Positions 51,503-63,505 of a stretch of DNA of 64,000 nt are shown here, piece by piece. Position 1 is the first letter of the stretch. Each line of letters opens with the position of its first letter. Source of the DNA: Klebsiella terrigena (GTDB taxonomy: Bacteria; Pseudomonadota; Gammaproteobacteria; Enterobacterales; Enterobacteriaceae); contig NZ_BJNO01000007.1 in the NCBI RefSeq assembly GCF_006539725.1, positions 124,001 to 188,000 of the forward strand. Direction: 5' to 3'. Both the position numbers and the translations under genes were made by a program. The notes below the pieces were generated by a model that worked only from the letters and a program-made list of their open reading frames with translations, was not told where the DNA came from and searched no databases.

Positions 51503-53445
51503 CGGCCCTGCTCGAACTGCGTGATATACGCCGCAGCTATCTCTCCGGCGACGGGAGCGTCGATGTCCTGAAGGGGGTCACGCTGAGCATCAACGCCGGA
51601 GAGATGGTGGCCATTGTCGGCGCTTCCGGCTCCGGTAAATCGACCCTGATGAACATCCTCGGCTGTCTCGATAAGCCGAGCAGCGGCACCTATCGGGTGG
51701 CGGGAACCGACGTATCGCGGCTCAACGGCGACGAGCTGGCCCGGCTGCGGCGAGAGCATTTTGGTTTTATCTTCCAGCGCTACCATCTGCTGTCGCACCT
51801 GACGGCGGTACAGAACGTCGAGGTGCCGGCGGTCTACGCCGGTACTGAGCGACGGGCTCGCCTGGAGCGCGCGCGCGCGCTGCTGGTGCGCCTGGGGCTC
51901 GGCGATCGGGCGGAGTATCAGCCTTCGCAGCTCTCCGGCGGCCAGCAGCAGCGGGTGAGCATTGCCCGTGCGCTAATGAACGGCGGGGAAGTTATTCTGG
52001 CGGATGAGCCGACCGGCGCGCTGGACAGTCATTCCGGCGAAGAGGTGATGGCTATCCTGCATCAGCTGAAATCGCAGGGGCATACGGTGATCATCGTCAC
52101 CCACGATCCGCTGGTGGCGGCGCAGGCCGAGCGGATCATTGAGATCCACGACGGCGAGATCGTGCGTAATCCGCCGCCTAAGGGCGCAGACAGCGCCGGC
52201 GTTATCCGCCAGAGCGCTGCGGCCGAACCCTCCGCGTGGCGTCAGTTCAGCAGCGGCTTTCGCGAAGCGCTGGTGATGGCCTGGCGGGCAATGACCGCCA
52301 ATAAAATGCGCACCCTGCTCACCATGCTCGGCATTATTATCGGCATCGCTTCGGTGGTGTCGATTGTGGTGGTGGGCGATGCGGCGAAGCAAATGGTGCT
52401 GGCGGACATTCGCGCCATCGGCACTAACACGATTGATGTCTATCCCGGGAAGGATTTCGGCGATGACGATCCCCGCTATCAGCAGGCGCTGAAGTATGAC
52501 GATCTGCTGGCTATTCAGAAGCAGCCCTGGGTCAGCTCGGCGACGCCTGCAGTATCGAAAAACCTGCGCCTGCGCGCCGATAATATCGACGTTGCCGCCA
52601 GCGCCGAGGGCGTCGGGGCGCAGTATTTCAACGTCTACGGCATGACCTTTAGCGAAGGCAATACCTTCAATGAGCTGCAGCTAAGCAGCCGGGCGCAGGT
52701 GGTGGTGCTGGACAGTAATACCCGACGCCAGCTCTTTCCGCACAAGGCGCGGGTGGTGGGCGAGGTTGTTCTGGTTGGCAATATGCCCGCGACGGTGATT
52801 GGCGTGGCGGATGAGAAGCAGTCGATGTTCGGCAGCAGCAAAATCCTCCGCGTCTGGCTGCCTTATACCACCATGGCCGGGAGGGTGATGGGGCAGTCGT
52901 GGCTGAACTCAATCACCGTGCGGGTACATGAAGGATACGATAGCTCAACCGCCGAACAGCAGCTGCTGCGTCTGTTCGAACTGCGGCACGGCAAAAAAGA
53001 TGTTTTCACCTGGAATATGGACAGCATCTTGAAAACGGCAGAACGGACCACACATACACTACAGTTGTTTCTGACTTTGGTGGCGGTTATCGCGCTGGTG
53101 GTTGGCGGTATTGGCGTGATGAATATTATGCTGGTATCGGTCACCGAACGGACCCGCGAGATAGGTATCCGCATGGCGGTCGGGGCGCGGGCCAGCGACG
53201 TGCTGCAGCAGTTTCTGATTGAGGCTGTTTTAGTCTGTCTGGTGGGCGGCGCGCTGGGCGTGACCCTATCGCTAATGATTGCCTTTGTGCTGCAGCTCTT
53301 TTTACCCGGCTGGGAGATTGGCTTCTCTCCGCTGGCGCTGCTGACGGCGTTTTTATGTTCGACGCTAACCGGCGTGCTGTTTGGCTGGCTTCCCGCGCGA
53401 AATGCCGCACGCCTTGATCCGGTGGACGCGCTGGCTCGCGAGTAG
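51499..53445 (+). CDS. macB: Macrolide/enterotoxin ABC transporter MacB
   Basis: A 648-residue half transporter with an N-terminal ATPase domain (Walker [10 protein letters not shown] near residue 42, signature [15 protein letters not shown] near 143, Walker [13 protein letters not shown]). The first membrane segment ([21 protein letters not shown]) is near residue 275, then comes a periplasmic MacB domain, and three C-terminal membrane segments. It works as a mechanotransmission ATPase with MacA and TolC on macrolides and peptides. Length equals E. coli. Confidence 0.96.
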   Translation: MTALLELRDIRRSYLSGDGSVDVLKGVTLSINAGEMVAIVGASGSGKSTLMNILGCLDKPSSGTYRVAGTDVSRLNGDELARLRREHFGFIFQRYHLLSHLTAVQNVEVPAVYAGTERRARLERARALLVRLGLGDRAEYQPSQLSGGQQQRVSIARALMNGGEVILADEPTGALDSHSGEEVMAILHQLKSQGHTVIIVTHDPLVAAQAERIIEIHDGEIVRNPPPKGADSAGVIRQSAAAEPSAWRQFSSGFREALVMAWRAMTANKMRTLLTMLGIIIGIASVVSIVVVGDAAKQMVLADIRAIGTNTIDVYPGKDFGDDDPRYQQALKYDDLLAIQKQPWVSSATPAVSKNLRLRADNIDVAASAEGVGAQYFNVYGMTFSEGNTFNELQLSSRAQVVVLDSNTRRQLFPHKARVVGEVVLVGNMPATVIGVADEKQSMFGSSKILRVWLPYTTMAGRVMGQSWLNSITVRVHEGYDSSTAEQQLLRLFELRHGKKDVFTWNMDSILKTAERTTHTLQLFLTLVAVIALVVGGIGVMNIMLVSVTERTREIGIRMAVGARASDVLQQFLIEAVLVCLVGGALGVTLSLMIAFVLQLFLPGWEIGFSPLALLTAFLCSTLTGVLFGWLPARNAARLDPVDALARE

Positions 53446-53453
53446 CGCTAAAA

Positions 53454-53484
53454 AAATGCCAGTCAGAAGGACTGGCATTTTACT
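53454..53484. terminator. Bidirectional terminator between macB and cspD
   Basis: GCCAGTC (53458-53464) pairs with GACTGGC (53470-53476), extended by A and T runs on both sides (AAAAAAAT and ATTTT). It serves both convergent genes. Confidence 0.85.
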
Positions 53485-53513
53485 GGCGGGATGTACACAA
53501 TGAAGCGAAAGAG

Positions 53514-53735
53514 TTATGCAGCCGCTTCCGCTTCTACAGGAACAATCACGCTGGCGTGATTACCTTTCGGTCCCTGGTGAACATCAAACTGAACGGCTTG
53601 TCCGGCTTTTAGCGTTCTGTAACCATCCATCTGGATGGTCGAGTAATGGGCGAAAATGTCTTCGCCTCCGCCCTCAGGGCAAATAAAACCAAACCCTTTG
53701 GCATTGTTGAACCACTTAACAGTACCCATTTCCAT
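53514..53735 (-). CDS. cspD: Cold shock-like protein CspD
   Basis: A 73-residue CSD protein starting MEMGTVKWFNNAKGFGFICP. RNP1-like KGFGFI and RNP2-like DIFAHYS are present. CspD inhibits replication by binding single-stranded DNA and is induced in stationary phase; it is degraded by Lon. The long upstream frame to 53894 is not native; family length decides the start. It is divergent from clpS. Confidence 0.96.
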   Translation of the reverse strand: MEMGTVKWFNNAKGFGFICPEGGGEDIFAHYSTIQMDGYRTLKAGQAVQFDVHQGPKGNHASVIVPVEAEAAA

Positions 53736-54060
53736 ACTTCGACATCCTTCGTAATTCTTTATAAGTAAGATGGAATGAACCGGTAGTGGAGTGACGAGTT
53801 GTTCAAATGCTCGCCAACTCTCGCCAGTACAATTTAGAGAAATACGAAAAGGCGTCAAGCGATTGACGGTAGGGGAAGGCGAAAAATGCGTCAAAATTTG
53901 AAGCAGTTAACGCTATTGCCGGGGAATGTGACAGACATCGCGGATGGAAGTAATAGATGATAGTTATCTATGATCTATTGTAGATTTGTGATGGGCATAA
54001 CTTTTGGTCATCGACAGGCCACCGCCTGTTGGCAACAGCAACCGATGATGAATACTGACG
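53736..54060. promoter_or_regulatory. Divergent intergenic region between cspD and clpS
   Basis: These 325 bases hold the promoters of cspD and clpSA. The clpS start has no strong Shine-Dalgarno sequence in the 15 bases before it. A short hairpin (GCCACCGCCTGTTGGC) is present at 54019-54034. No gene is visible. Confidence 0.4.
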
Positions 54061-54378
54061 ATGAGTAAGAGAGATTGGCTGGACTTCGATCAGCTGGTAG
54101 AAGACGAAGTACGTAATGAGCTTAAACCACCATCGATGTATAAAGTGATATTGCTCAATGATGACTACACTCCAATGGAGTTTGTTATTGACGTGTTACA
54201 AAAATTCTTTTCTTATGATGTAGAACGTGCAACGCAGCTGATGTTGACGGTTCACTATCAAGGTAAAGCGATTTGCGGTGTATTTACCGCAGAGGTTGCG
54301 GAAACCAAAGTTGCGATGGTGAGCCAGTATGCGAAGGAGAACGAGCATCCATTGCTGTGTACGCTAGAGAAAGCCTGA
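54061..54378 (+). CDS. clpS: ATP-dependent Clp protease adaptor ClpS
   Basis: A 105-residue adaptor. The core binds N-degron substrates: [20 protein letters not shown] near residue 28, with the substrate-pocket residues N, D and D, and [21 protein letters not shown]-type segment near 65-85 ([12 protein letters not shown]). It delivers N-end-rule substrates to ClpA. clpA follows after 30 bases. Confidence 0.97.
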   Translation: MSKRDWLDFDQLVEDEVRNELKPPSMYKVILLNDDYTPMEFVIDVLQKFFSYDVERATQLMLTVHYQGKAICGVFTAEVAETKVAMVSQYAKENEHPLLCTLEKA

Positions 54379-54408
54379 AGACAGGCAAGAAAATTGGGGG
54401 AGGTGCCT

Positions 54409-56688
54409 ATGCTCAATCAAGAACTGGAACTCAGTTTAAACATGGCTTTCGCCAGAGCGCGCGAGCACCGTCATGAGTTCATGACCGTCGAGCACTTGCT
54501 GCTGGCGTTGCTCAGCAACCCTTCGGCCCGCGAAGCGCTGGAAGCGTGTTCCGTGGACCTGGTGGCGCTGCGTCAGGAACTTGAAGCCTTCATCGAACAG
54601 ACCACGCCTGTTCTACCCGCCACGGAAGAAGAGCGCGACACTCAGCCGACGCTGAGCTTCCAGCGCGTACTGCAGCGTGCCGTCTTCCACGTACAATCCT
54701 CTGGCCGCAGCGAAGTGACCGGTGCCAACGTTTTGGTCGCTATTTTTAGCGAGCAGGAGTCGCAGGCGGCCTATCTGCTGCGTAAACATGAAGTCAGCCG
54801 CCTTGATGTGGTGAACTTCATCTCTCACGGTACGCGTAAAGACGAGCCGAGCCAGCCTTCCGAAAACAGCGGAAGCCAGCCCAGCAACGAAGAGCAAGCA
54901 GGCGGGGAGGATCGTATGGAAAACTTCACCACCAATCTCAATCAGCTTGCTCGCGTTGGCGGAATCGATCCGCTGATCGGTCGCGAAAAAGAGCTGGAGC
55001 GTGCCATTCAGGTTCTGTGCCGCCGTCGTAAGAATAACCCGCTGCTGGTGGGTGAGTCCGGCGTGGGTAAAACCGCGATTGCCGAAGGGTTGGCATGGCG
55101 AATCGTGCAGGGCGATGTGCCGGAAATCATGGCCGATTGCACGATCTATTCGCTGGATATCGGCTCCCTGCTGGCAGGGACAAAATACCGCGGCGATTTT
55201 GAAAAACGCTTCAAAGCGCTGCTGAAACAGCTGGAGCAGGATACCAACAGTATTCTGTTTATCGATGAAATCCACACCATCATCGGTGCGGGCGCCGCAT
55301 CCGGCGGCCAGGTCGATGCCGCCAACCTGATTAAACCGCTGCTCTCCAGCGGCAAGATTCGGGTGATGGGTTCGACGACCTACCAGGAGTTCAGCAATAT
55401 CTTCGAAAAAGACCGCGCGTTAGCCCGGCGTTTCCAGAAGATAGACATTACTGAACCTTCGGTAGAAGAGACGGTACAGATTATTAACGGCCTGAAGCCG
55501 AAGTACGAAGCGCACCACGACGTGCGCTACACGGCGAAAGCGGTGCGTGCGGCGGTTGAACTGGCGGTGAAATACATTAACGATCGTCATCTGCCGGACA
55601 AGGCGATAGATGTTATCGACGAAGCGGGCGCGCGGGCGCGGCTGATGCCGGCCAGCAAGCGTAAGAAAACGGTTAACGTGGCGGATATCGAATCGGTGGT
55701 GGCGCGCATTGCCCGCATCCCTGAGAAGAGCGTCTCCCAAAGCGACCGCGATACGCTGAGAAATCTTGGCGATCGGCTGAAAATGCTGGTCTTTGGTCAG
55801 GGCAAGGCGATTGAGGCGTTAACCGAAGCCATCAAGATGGCGCGTGCCGGACTGGGCCATGAGCATAAGCCGGTGGGCTCCTTCCTGTTTGCCGGACCTA
55901 CCGGCGTCGGGAAAACCGAGGTCACCGTACAGCTGGCCAAGGCGCTGGGTATCGAGCTGCTGCGCTTTGATATGTCTGAGTATATGGAGCGTCACACCGT
56001 GAGCCGTTTGATCGGTGCGCCTCCGGGCTACGTTGGTTTCGATCAGGGCGGGCTGCTGACCGATGCGGTTATTAAACATCCGCACGCGGTGCTGCTGCTT
56101 GATGAGATTGAAAAAGCGCACCCTGACGTCTTTAACCTGCTGCTGCAGGTGATGGACAACGGTACGCTGACCGACAACAACGGCCGCAAGGCGGACTTCC
56201 GCAACGTGGTGCTGGTGATGACCACCAACGCCGGCGTGCGCGAAACCGAGCGTAAGTCGATTGGCCTTATCCATCAGGATAACAGTCCGGATGCGATGGA
56301 TGAGATCAAGAAGATCTTCACGCCGGAGTTCCGTAACCGCCTCGACAACATTATCTGGTTCGATCACCTGTCAACGACGGTCATCCATCAGGTGGTGGAT
56401 AAGTTTATCGTCGAGCTGCAGGTTCAGCTGGATCAGAAAGGCGTGTCGCTGGAAGTGAGTCAGGAAGCGCGAGACTGGCTGGCAGAGAAAGGCTATGACC
56501 GGGCGATGGGCGCGCGTCCAATGGCGCGGGTGATTCAGGATAACCTGAAGAAACCGCTGGCCAACGAGCTGCTGTTTGGGTCGTTAGTTGACGGCGGCCA
56601 GGTGACCGTTGCGCTGGATAAAGAGAAGAGTTCGCTGACCTATGATTTCCAAAGTGCGCAGAAGCACAAACCGGAAACAGCGCATTAA
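54409..56688 (+). CDS. clpA: ATP-dependent Clp protease ATP-binding subunit ClpA
   Basis: A 759-residue AAA+ unfoldase starting [28 protein letters not shown] lies before the ATG, and the frame extends five codons upstream. The N-domain binds ClpS. AAA-1 has Walker [10 protein letters not shown] near residue 217 and AAA-2 has GPTGVGKTE near 497. The ClpP-docking IGL loop is present ([10 protein letters not shown]). It forms ClpAP with ClpP. Confidence 0.97.
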   Translation: MLNQELELSLNMAFARAREHRHEFMTVEHLLLALLSNPSAREALEACSVDLVALRQELEAFIEQTTPVLPATEEERDTQPTLSFQRVLQRAVFHVQSSGRSEVTGANVLVAIFSEQESQAAYLLRKHEVSRLDVVNFISHGTRKDEPSQPSENSGSQPSNEEQAGGEDRMENFTTNLNQLARVGGIDPLIGREKELERAIQVLCRRRKNNPLLVGESGVGKTAIAEGLAWRIVQGDVPEIMADCTIYSLDIGSLLAGTKYRGDFEKRFKALLKQLEQDTNSILFIDEIHTIIGAGAASGGQVDAANLIKPLLSSGKIRVMGSTTYQEFSNIFEKDRALARRFQKIDITEPSVEETVQIINGLKPKYEAHHDVRYTAKAVRAAVELAVKYINDRHLPDKAIDVIDEAGARARLMPASKRKKTVNVADIESVVARIARIPEKSVSQSDRDTLRNLGDRLKMLVFGQGKAIEALTEAIKMARAGLGHEHKPVGSFLFAGPTGVGKTEVTVQLAKALGIELLRFDMSEYMERHTVSRLIGAPPGYVGFDQGGLLTDAVIKHPHAVLLLDEIEKAHPDVFNLLLQVMDNGTLTDNNGRKADFRNVVLVMTTNAGVRETERKSIGLIHQDNSPDAMDEIKKIFTPEFRNRLDNIIWFDHLSTTVIHQVVDKFIVELQVQLDQKGVSLEVSQEARDWLAEKGYDRAMGARPMARVIQDNLKKPLANELLFGSLVDGGQVTVALDKEKSSLTYDFQSAQKHKPETAH

Positions 56689-56710
56689 TTCTTACTCTGA
56701 AACGTCAAAA

Positions 56711-56734
56711 ACCGGCCTGTGGGCCGGTTTTTTT
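56711..56734 (+). terminator. Intrinsic terminator after clpA
   Basis: ACCGGCC-TGTG-GGCCGGT (56711-56728) followed by six T residues. Confidence 0.9.
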
Positions 56735-56763
56735 ATATCCGCAGTCGCTTAGCGGAGAGGGGA

Positions 56764-56789
56764 TGTAAAAAGACCGGGAATTATCCCGG
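56764..56789 (-). terminator. Intrinsic terminator after infA
   Basis: CCGGGA (56774-56779) pairs with TCCCGG (56784-56789). On the minus strand the stem is followed by TCTTTTTAC. It ends infA transcription coming from the right. Confidence 0.8.
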
Positions 56790-56824
56790 CCTTTAGCATC
56801 TGACGCCACGAGGGCGGAAAACTA

Positions 56825-57043
<219 letters not shown>

Positions 57044-57554
57044 CTAGTCCTCTGGGGTATCACTACCGTAGTTTTGAACCGGCAAGATAATGCCGAAGTT
57101 CAGCGAGTAAGTAAAGTTTTACGTTTATACCCGTCACACTTCGCGTTGCGTCCACGTTGGCTGCGTTCTTCGATCCCGGCTACTTTTTTCAGTAAGCGCT
57201 GGGGATCCGTTCACTTGCCGCCCGCCTGCAACCCGAGCTGTTGCGAGTCTATATACTTTATCTTTCTGGCTGTCTTAGTTCTCACGGTCACATAGTTATT
57301 GATGCTGCCTGGCGTTTGGTTTGTCGTCCCGGCGCATCATGAATAAGTTTGGGTTTAAATCACTGAAGTAGTTTTGGCGCATTGCCCGGAACGCACGCGG
57401 ATAAACCGCACGACAGGCGCAAACGTAAAGGGGGGAGTGACAGAACGATGGGCGTTATCTGACTCTTATTATTCCCAAACGGCGGCGGGGCAACGGGCAG
57501 AAGCTACTCTACCGCGCAATTATACCATCCCGGCGAAGAATGTGCTGAAAACAT
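57044..57554. promoter_or_regulatory. infA upstream region
   Basis: These 511 bases upstream of infA and downstream of aat should contain the infA promoters. They also hold the dispersed repeat at 57126-57255 and no recognisable gene. A plus-strand frame at 57374-57571 lacks support. Confidence 0.45.
57126..57255. repeat. MITE-like enterobacterial intergenic repeat
   Basis: The segment starts TATACCCGTCACACTTCGCG and ends with CTGCAACCCGAGCTG plus TTGCGAGTCTATA. It contains GTTGGCTGCGTTC near the left arm and CTGGGGATCCGTTCACTTG-type sequence in the middle. This is the pattern of a dispersed, imperfectly palindromic repeat that I recall from Klebsiella, Serratia and Yersinia intergenic regions (TACCCGTCATACTTC...GTTGGCTGC...GGGGATTCACTCG...GCAACTTGAA). 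The ends are inverted copies (TATA...GTTGC). Family name and copy number cannot be confirmed here. Confidence 0.55.
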
Positions 57555-58259
57555 TTACACATTGCCGGTAAATAGCACCCTCGGCACCCAAAATCTTTCC
57601 GGTAAACGCTGGCTGCGCAATTGCGCCAGCCGATCGAGATAGTCGCGGCGGGGAATTTCAACGGCGCCCAGCGACGCGGTATGGTTATTTAGCACCTGGC
57701 AGTCAATTAACTGGCCACCGTCGCGCATAAATGCCTGGCAGAATACCAGCAGGGCCGTTTTCGACGCGTTTTCCGCGTGGCTGAACATCGACTCGCCGCA
57801 AAACAGCGCCCCCTGAGCCACGCCGTACATACCGCCAACCAGCGTCTTATCGCGCCACACTTCGATTGAGTGCGCGTGCCCGAGCTCGTGCAGCTGGTGA
57901 TAGGCCTTGACGATGCTGGCGGTTATCCAGGTGCCCTCATCGCGATTGGCGGCGCAGCCTTCAATTACCTCGCCAAAAGCATGGTTCAGCGTCACGCGAT
58001 AGGGAGAGTGCTGGTGGAAGCGTTTCATGCTGCGGCTGAGATGAAACTGCCCGGGCCACAGAACCGCGCGGGGATCGGGAGACCACCATAAAATAGGATC
58101 CCCCGGTGAAAACCACGGAAAGATGCCGTGCTGATAGGCCATAAGCAGGCGCGCGGGGCTAAGATCGCCACCCAGCGCCAGCAGGCCGTTCGGTTCACGC
58201 AGGGCGCCTTCCGGCGCAGGGAAGGCAATGGACTGACGGGAGAGCTGAACCAGACGCAT
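57555..58259 (-). CDS. aat: Leucyl/phenylalanyl-tRNA-protein transferase Aat
   Basis: A 234-residue enzyme starting [20 protein letters not shown], the E. coli length. It adds Leu or Phe to proteins with N-terminal Lys or Arg, making them N-end-rule substrates recognised by ClpS and ClpAP encoded nearby. Conserved segments are [23 protein letters not shown] and [19 protein letters not shown]. Confidence 0.97.
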   Translation of the reverse strand: MRLVQLSRQSIAFPAPEGALREPNGLLALGGDLSPARLLMAYQHGIFPWFSPGDPILWWSPDPRAVLWPGQFHLSRSMKRFHQHSPYRVTLNHAFGEVIEGCAANRDEGTWITASIVKAYHQLHELGHAHSIEVWRDKTLVGGMYGVAQGALFCGESMFSHAENASKTALLVFCQAFMRDGGQLIDCQVLNNHTASLGAVEIPRRDYLDRLAQLRSQRLPERFWVPRVLFTGNV

Positions 58260-58403
58260 TTTAACCTCAATACGCACCAGCAATTGTCCAGTATATTCGC
58301 TGTCTTTCAGGCGTCAGCGCAGTATGCGCGCACCTGAAACTCATAGAGTATATACACAAAATCATTCGGGATGCCCTGCGGCGATGGCCCGATAACGACT
58401 GAC

Positions 58404-60125
58404 CTACAGGCGCTGCTTAAACTGGTAGTAGCGCCCTTGTTGAGCCAGCAGTTCTGCGTGACTACCTTGCTCAATAATCTTGCCGTTGTCCATGATAATT
58501 ATCTGATTAAAACGCGCCAGCCCGCGCAGGCGGTGGGTGACCATCAGCACGGTTTTTTCTTTCATTACTTCGGCCAGTAAATCAAGGATTTGGCTTTCGG
58601 TCGTGGCGTCCAGGCCTTCGGTCGGCTCATCAAGCAGCATCAGCGGCGCGTCGTGAAGCAGGGCGCGGGCAATGGCTAACCGGCGCAGCTCGCCGCCAGA
58701 AAGCTGGCGACCGCCTTCTCCCAGCCAGCTGTTGAGGCCGCTGTCGTCGAGTAGCTTGCCGAGCCCAACCCGCTCGAGGATGTTGACCAGGTGCGCATCG
58801 CTCGCCTGCGGTGCCGCCAGCAGCAGGTTGTCGCGCAGCGTTGCGCTAAACAGGTGCACGCGCTGAGGAACCACGCTCATTGCCCGGCGCAGGGTCGTCT
58901 CGTTGAGCTGCGCAAGCGGCTGGTCGTTGAGTAAAATCTCGCCCTGGGCCGGATCCCAGGCGCGGGTAAGCAGCTGCAGCAGGGTCGATTTCCCGCAGCC
59001 GGTGCGTCCGAGAATAGCGATATGATCGCCGGCAGAAACCTGTAAAGAGATATTCTCCAGCGCCGCGGTGGGCTGCTGCGGATAGCTAAAGGTGACCTGA
59101 TTCAGCGTCAACGCCACGCGTGAGAAGGTCTGGTCCGCGCTCTGTGCAAAGGAGACTTCCGGCTGCTGCTCGGTGATTTGCGTAATCCGCCGCGCGGAGG
59201 CGATGACCTGCCCGAGGTGCTGGAACGCGCCGGTGACCGGTGCCAGCGCCTCAAACGCCGCCAGGGCGCAGAAAACGAAGAGCGCGATCAGCGCGCCCGG
59301 CTGGCTATTGCCGCCCACGCCGGCGGAGGTCAGCCACAGCATCGCAATCACCGCAACGCCGCCAATCAGCAGCATCAGCGCCTGGGAAAGCGCGGTGAGT
59401 TCGGCCTGACGGCGCTGGCCATCCTGCCAGCGCTGTTCGGTTTTCTCCAGCTGCTCACGGTAGCGATCGCTGGCGTTAAACAGCATCAGCTCCGCCTGGC
59501 CCTGCAGCCAGGCGGTGAGCTGCTGGCGGTACTGGCCGCGCATTTGGGTTATGCACTCACCGGCGGGCTTACCGGCTCGGTAAAACAGCGGCGGCAGTAT
59601 CAGCACGGTTAGCAGCATGATGCCGCCCAGCGTCAGGGCCAGGGTGACGTCCAGAATACTCAGGCCAGCGGTGACGACCATAATGACCACCAGCGCCCCA
59701 ACCAGCGGCGAGATGACCCGCAGGTAGAGGTGATCCAGGGTATCGACGTCGGCAACGATGCGGTTAAGTAGCTCGCCCTGGCGAAAACGCGCCAGCCCGG
59801 CAGGGGAGAGTGGCAGCAGCTTGCTGAACGTGAAAACGCGCAGATGCTGCAGGACGCGGAAAGTCGCGTCGTGGCTCACCAGGCGTTCAAAGTAGCGCCC
59901 GGCGGTGCGAATAATCGCCGCGCCGCGTACGCCGGCGGCGGGCAGCATATAGTTAAAGCTGTAGATACCGGCAACGCCGACAACGGCCGATGCCGAGAGG
60001 AACCAGCCCGACAGCGTCAGCAGCCCGATGCTCGCCAGCAGGGTGACGATCGCCAGCACCACGCCGAGCATCAGCAGCCATATGTGCCGCTTGTACAACG
60101 CCAGATAAGGTAATAATGCGCGCAT
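58404..60125 (-). CDS. cydC: Heterodimeric ABC transporter CydC (CydDC)
   Basis: A 573-residue half transporter. Six membrane segments occupy the first 300 residues, followed by the ATPase domain with Walker A GRTGCGKST near residue 371, signature LSGGELRRLAIARALL near 480 and Walker B LMLLDEPTEGLD. CydDC exports glutathione and cysteine and carries haem, and is needed for assembly of cytochrome bd. It starts immediately after the cydD stop. Confidence 0.96.
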   Translation of the reverse strand: MRALLPYLALYKRHIWLLMLGVVLAIVTLLASIGLLTLSGWFLSASAVVGVAGIYSFNYMLPAAGVRGAAIIRTAGRYFERLVSHDATFRVLQHLRVFTFSKLLPLSPAGLARFRQGELLNRIVADVDTLDHLYLRVISPLVGALVVIMVVTAGLSILDVTLALTLGGIMLLTVLILPPLFYRAGKPAGECITQMRGQYRQQLTAWLQGQAELMLFNASDRYREQLEKTEQRWQDGQRRQAELTALSQALMLLIGGVAVIAMLWLTSAGVGGNSQPGALIALFVFCALAAFEALAPVTGAFQHLGQVIASARRITQITEQQPEVSFAQSADQTFSRVALTLNQVTFSYPQQPTAALENISLQVSAGDHIAILGRTGCGKSTLLQLLTRAWDPAQGEILLNDQPLAQLNETTLRRAMSVVPQRVHLFSATLRDNLLLAAPQASDAHLVNILERVGLGKLLDDSGLNSWLGEGGRQLSGGELRRLAIARALLHDAPLMLLDEPTEGLDATTESQILDLLAEVMKEKTVLMVTHRLRGLARFNQIIIMDNGKIIEQGSHAELLAQQGRYYQFKQRL

Positions 60126-61892
60126 TTAAATCTCCTCCTGACGATGGGCCAGCAGGGTCGCGAAGGGCCCTTCGGCGGCGGCAAGCTGTGAATACTCACC
60201 CTGTTCGACAATCTGTCCGTTTTGCATTACCCAGATAGCATCCCAGCCGGCTATACCTTCTAGCTGGTGAGTGACCATCAGCGTGGTTTGCTGCGAAGAG
60301 GCGTTTGACAGGGCCTGCATCACCCGCTGTTCGCTGTGGGCGTCAAGGCTAGCGCCAGGCTCATCGAGCAGCAGCAGACGGCAGGGAACCAGCAGCGCGC
60401 GCGCGACGGCGATGCGCTGCGCCTGGCCGACCGATATGCGGGCCGCCTGATCGCCCACCGGCGTATTAATGCCCTGCGGCAGCTGCGAGATGAATTCGCT
60501 TACCCAGGCTTTATCCAGCGCCAGCTGAAGCTGCGCCTCGGTTGCTTCAGGCCACGCCAGAAGCACGTTTTCACGCAGCGTGGCCGCCGGCAGCTGCGGG
60601 TTTTGTCCAACCCAGCTCAGCATGCGATGCCAGCGCTGGCTATCAAGATCGCGCAGCTCAACGCCGTTGACCATCAGCGAACCGTCATAGGGCAGAAAGC
60701 CCGCCAGCGTATTCAGCAGCGAGCTTTTGCCGGAGCCGCTTTGCCCAACCAGCACCACCCGCTTACCGGCAGGCAGGGAGAAGTTCAGCGGCCCTGCCAG
60801 CACCTTGCCTTCCGGTGATTTGATCCGCAGATCGCGCGCTTCAAGACTCACCAGCTCGTTGTCGCTAAGCACCTTCTCGCCGCGCTCGGCCTGCGCCAGC
60901 GGCGTTTCCATAAAGGTTTTCAGGCTGTCCGCCGCGCCGATAGCCTGCGCCTTAGCGTGATAGAAGGTGCCCAGATCGCGCAGGGGCTGGAAAAACTCCG
61001 GTGCGAGGATCAGGGTCAAAAAGCCGGCCATCAGGGTAACGCCTGCGCCGTAATGACCAAAGTTCAGCTCGCCCAGGTAGGAGAAACCGAAATAGACCGC
61101 CACCAGCGCAATGGAGAGGGAAGTGAAAAATTCCAGTACCCCGGAGGAGAGGAAGGCCAGACGCAGGACGTCCATCGTGCGCTGGCGGAAATCCTGCGAA
61201 GCCTCGCGGATATTGTCGGTTTCCGCGGCGCCGCGGTCGAAAATACGCAGCGTTTCCATACCGCGCAGGCGGTCGAGGAAGTGGCCGCTCAGCCGCGCCA
61301 GCGCCTGGAAGTTGCGGCGGTTTGCATCCGCGGCACCCATTCCGACCAGCGCCATAAACATTGGGATCAGCGGCGCGGTGCCGAGAAGGATCAGCGCTGC
61401 CGCCCAGTTAATCGGGAAAATAGTGATAACGATGAGCAGCGGCACGCACGCGGCCAGCGTCATCTGCGGCAGATAGCGCGCATAGTAATCGTGCATATCG
61501 TCGATTTGCTCGAGGATAAGCGTGGCCCAGCTGCCCGCAGGCTTGCCCTGGATCCAAGCCGGACCGGCCTCCTGCAGGCGGTCGAGCACCTGGCGACGGA
61601 TCTCATAGCGGATATGCTGCCCGGCATAAAATCCTACCCGCTCGCGCAGCCATACCACCCACGCGCGGAGGACGAAAATCAGCACCAGTACGGTAAACGG
61701 CAGCACCAGCGCCGTCGCCGGAATATTCTCCATGATCATGCGGTGAAGGATCCGCGCCAGCAGCCAGGCCTGAGCGACGATCAGTAGCCCGCTAATGACG
61801 CCCAGCGTGCGGGAAATCATCAACCAGCGACGGGAGAGAATGCTCTGTTCTTTTAACCAGCGGGTTAACTCTTGTTGACGGGTTTTATTCAT
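60126..61892 (-). CDS. cydD: Heterodimeric ABC transporter CydD (CydDC)
   Basis: A 588-residue half transporter starting MNKTRQQELTRWLKEQSILS. Walker A GQSGSGKSS is near residue 381, the signature ISVGQAQRIAVARALL (degenerate VGQ instead of SGG) near 485, and Walker B LLLLDEPGASLD follows. The altered signature is also found in E. coli CydD. It partners CydC. Confidence 0.96.
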   Translation of the reverse strand: MNKTRQQELTRWLKEQSILSRRWLMISRTLGVISGLLIVAQAWLLARILHRMIMENIPATALVLPFTVLVLIFVLRAWVVWLRERVGFYAGQHIRYEIRRQVLDRLQEAGPAWIQGKPAGSWATLILEQIDDMHDYYARYLPQMTLAACVPLLIVITIFPINWAAALILLGTAPLIPMFMALVGMGAADANRRNFQALARLSGHFLDRLRGMETLRIFDRGAAETDNIREASQDFRQRTMDVLRLAFLSSGVLEFFTSLSIALVAVYFGFSYLGELNFGHYGAGVTLMAGFLTLILAPEFFQPLRDLGTFYHAKAQAIGAADSLKTFMETPLAQAERGEKVLSDNELVSLEARDLRIKSPEGKVLAGPLNFSLPAGKRVVLVGQSGSGKSSLLNTLAGFLPYDGSLMVNGVELRDLDSQRWHRMLSWVGQNPQLPAATLRENVLLAWPEATEAQLQLALDKAWVSEFISQLPQGINTPVGDQAARISVGQAQRIAVARALLVPCRLLLLDEPGASLDAHSEQRVMQALSNASSQQTTLMVTHQLEGIAGWDAIWVMQNGQIVEQGEYSQLAAAEGPFATLLAHRQEEI

Positions 61893-61949
61893 TGCGCACT
61901 TAGCAGGTGGAGTTATAGGTTTTTGGGCACGGCAATGTTACAACGCGGA

Positions 61950-61977
61950 AAAAATAAAGGCGACTTTTCGTCGCCTT
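61950..61977 (-). terminator. Intrinsic terminator after trxB
   Basis: GGCGAC (61959-61964) pairs with GTCGCC (61970-61975). On the minus strand the stem is followed by TTTATTTTTT, about 30 bases after the trxB stop. Confidence 0.85.
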
Positions 61978-62005
61978 CTTTACCTTTGTTACTGACTTGT
62001 AAAGA

Positions 62006-63505
<1,500 letters not shown>

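Noticed and set aside
57374-57571. 65-codon frame upstream of infA
   Set aside because: No start signal; overlaps the aat end and noncoding DNA.
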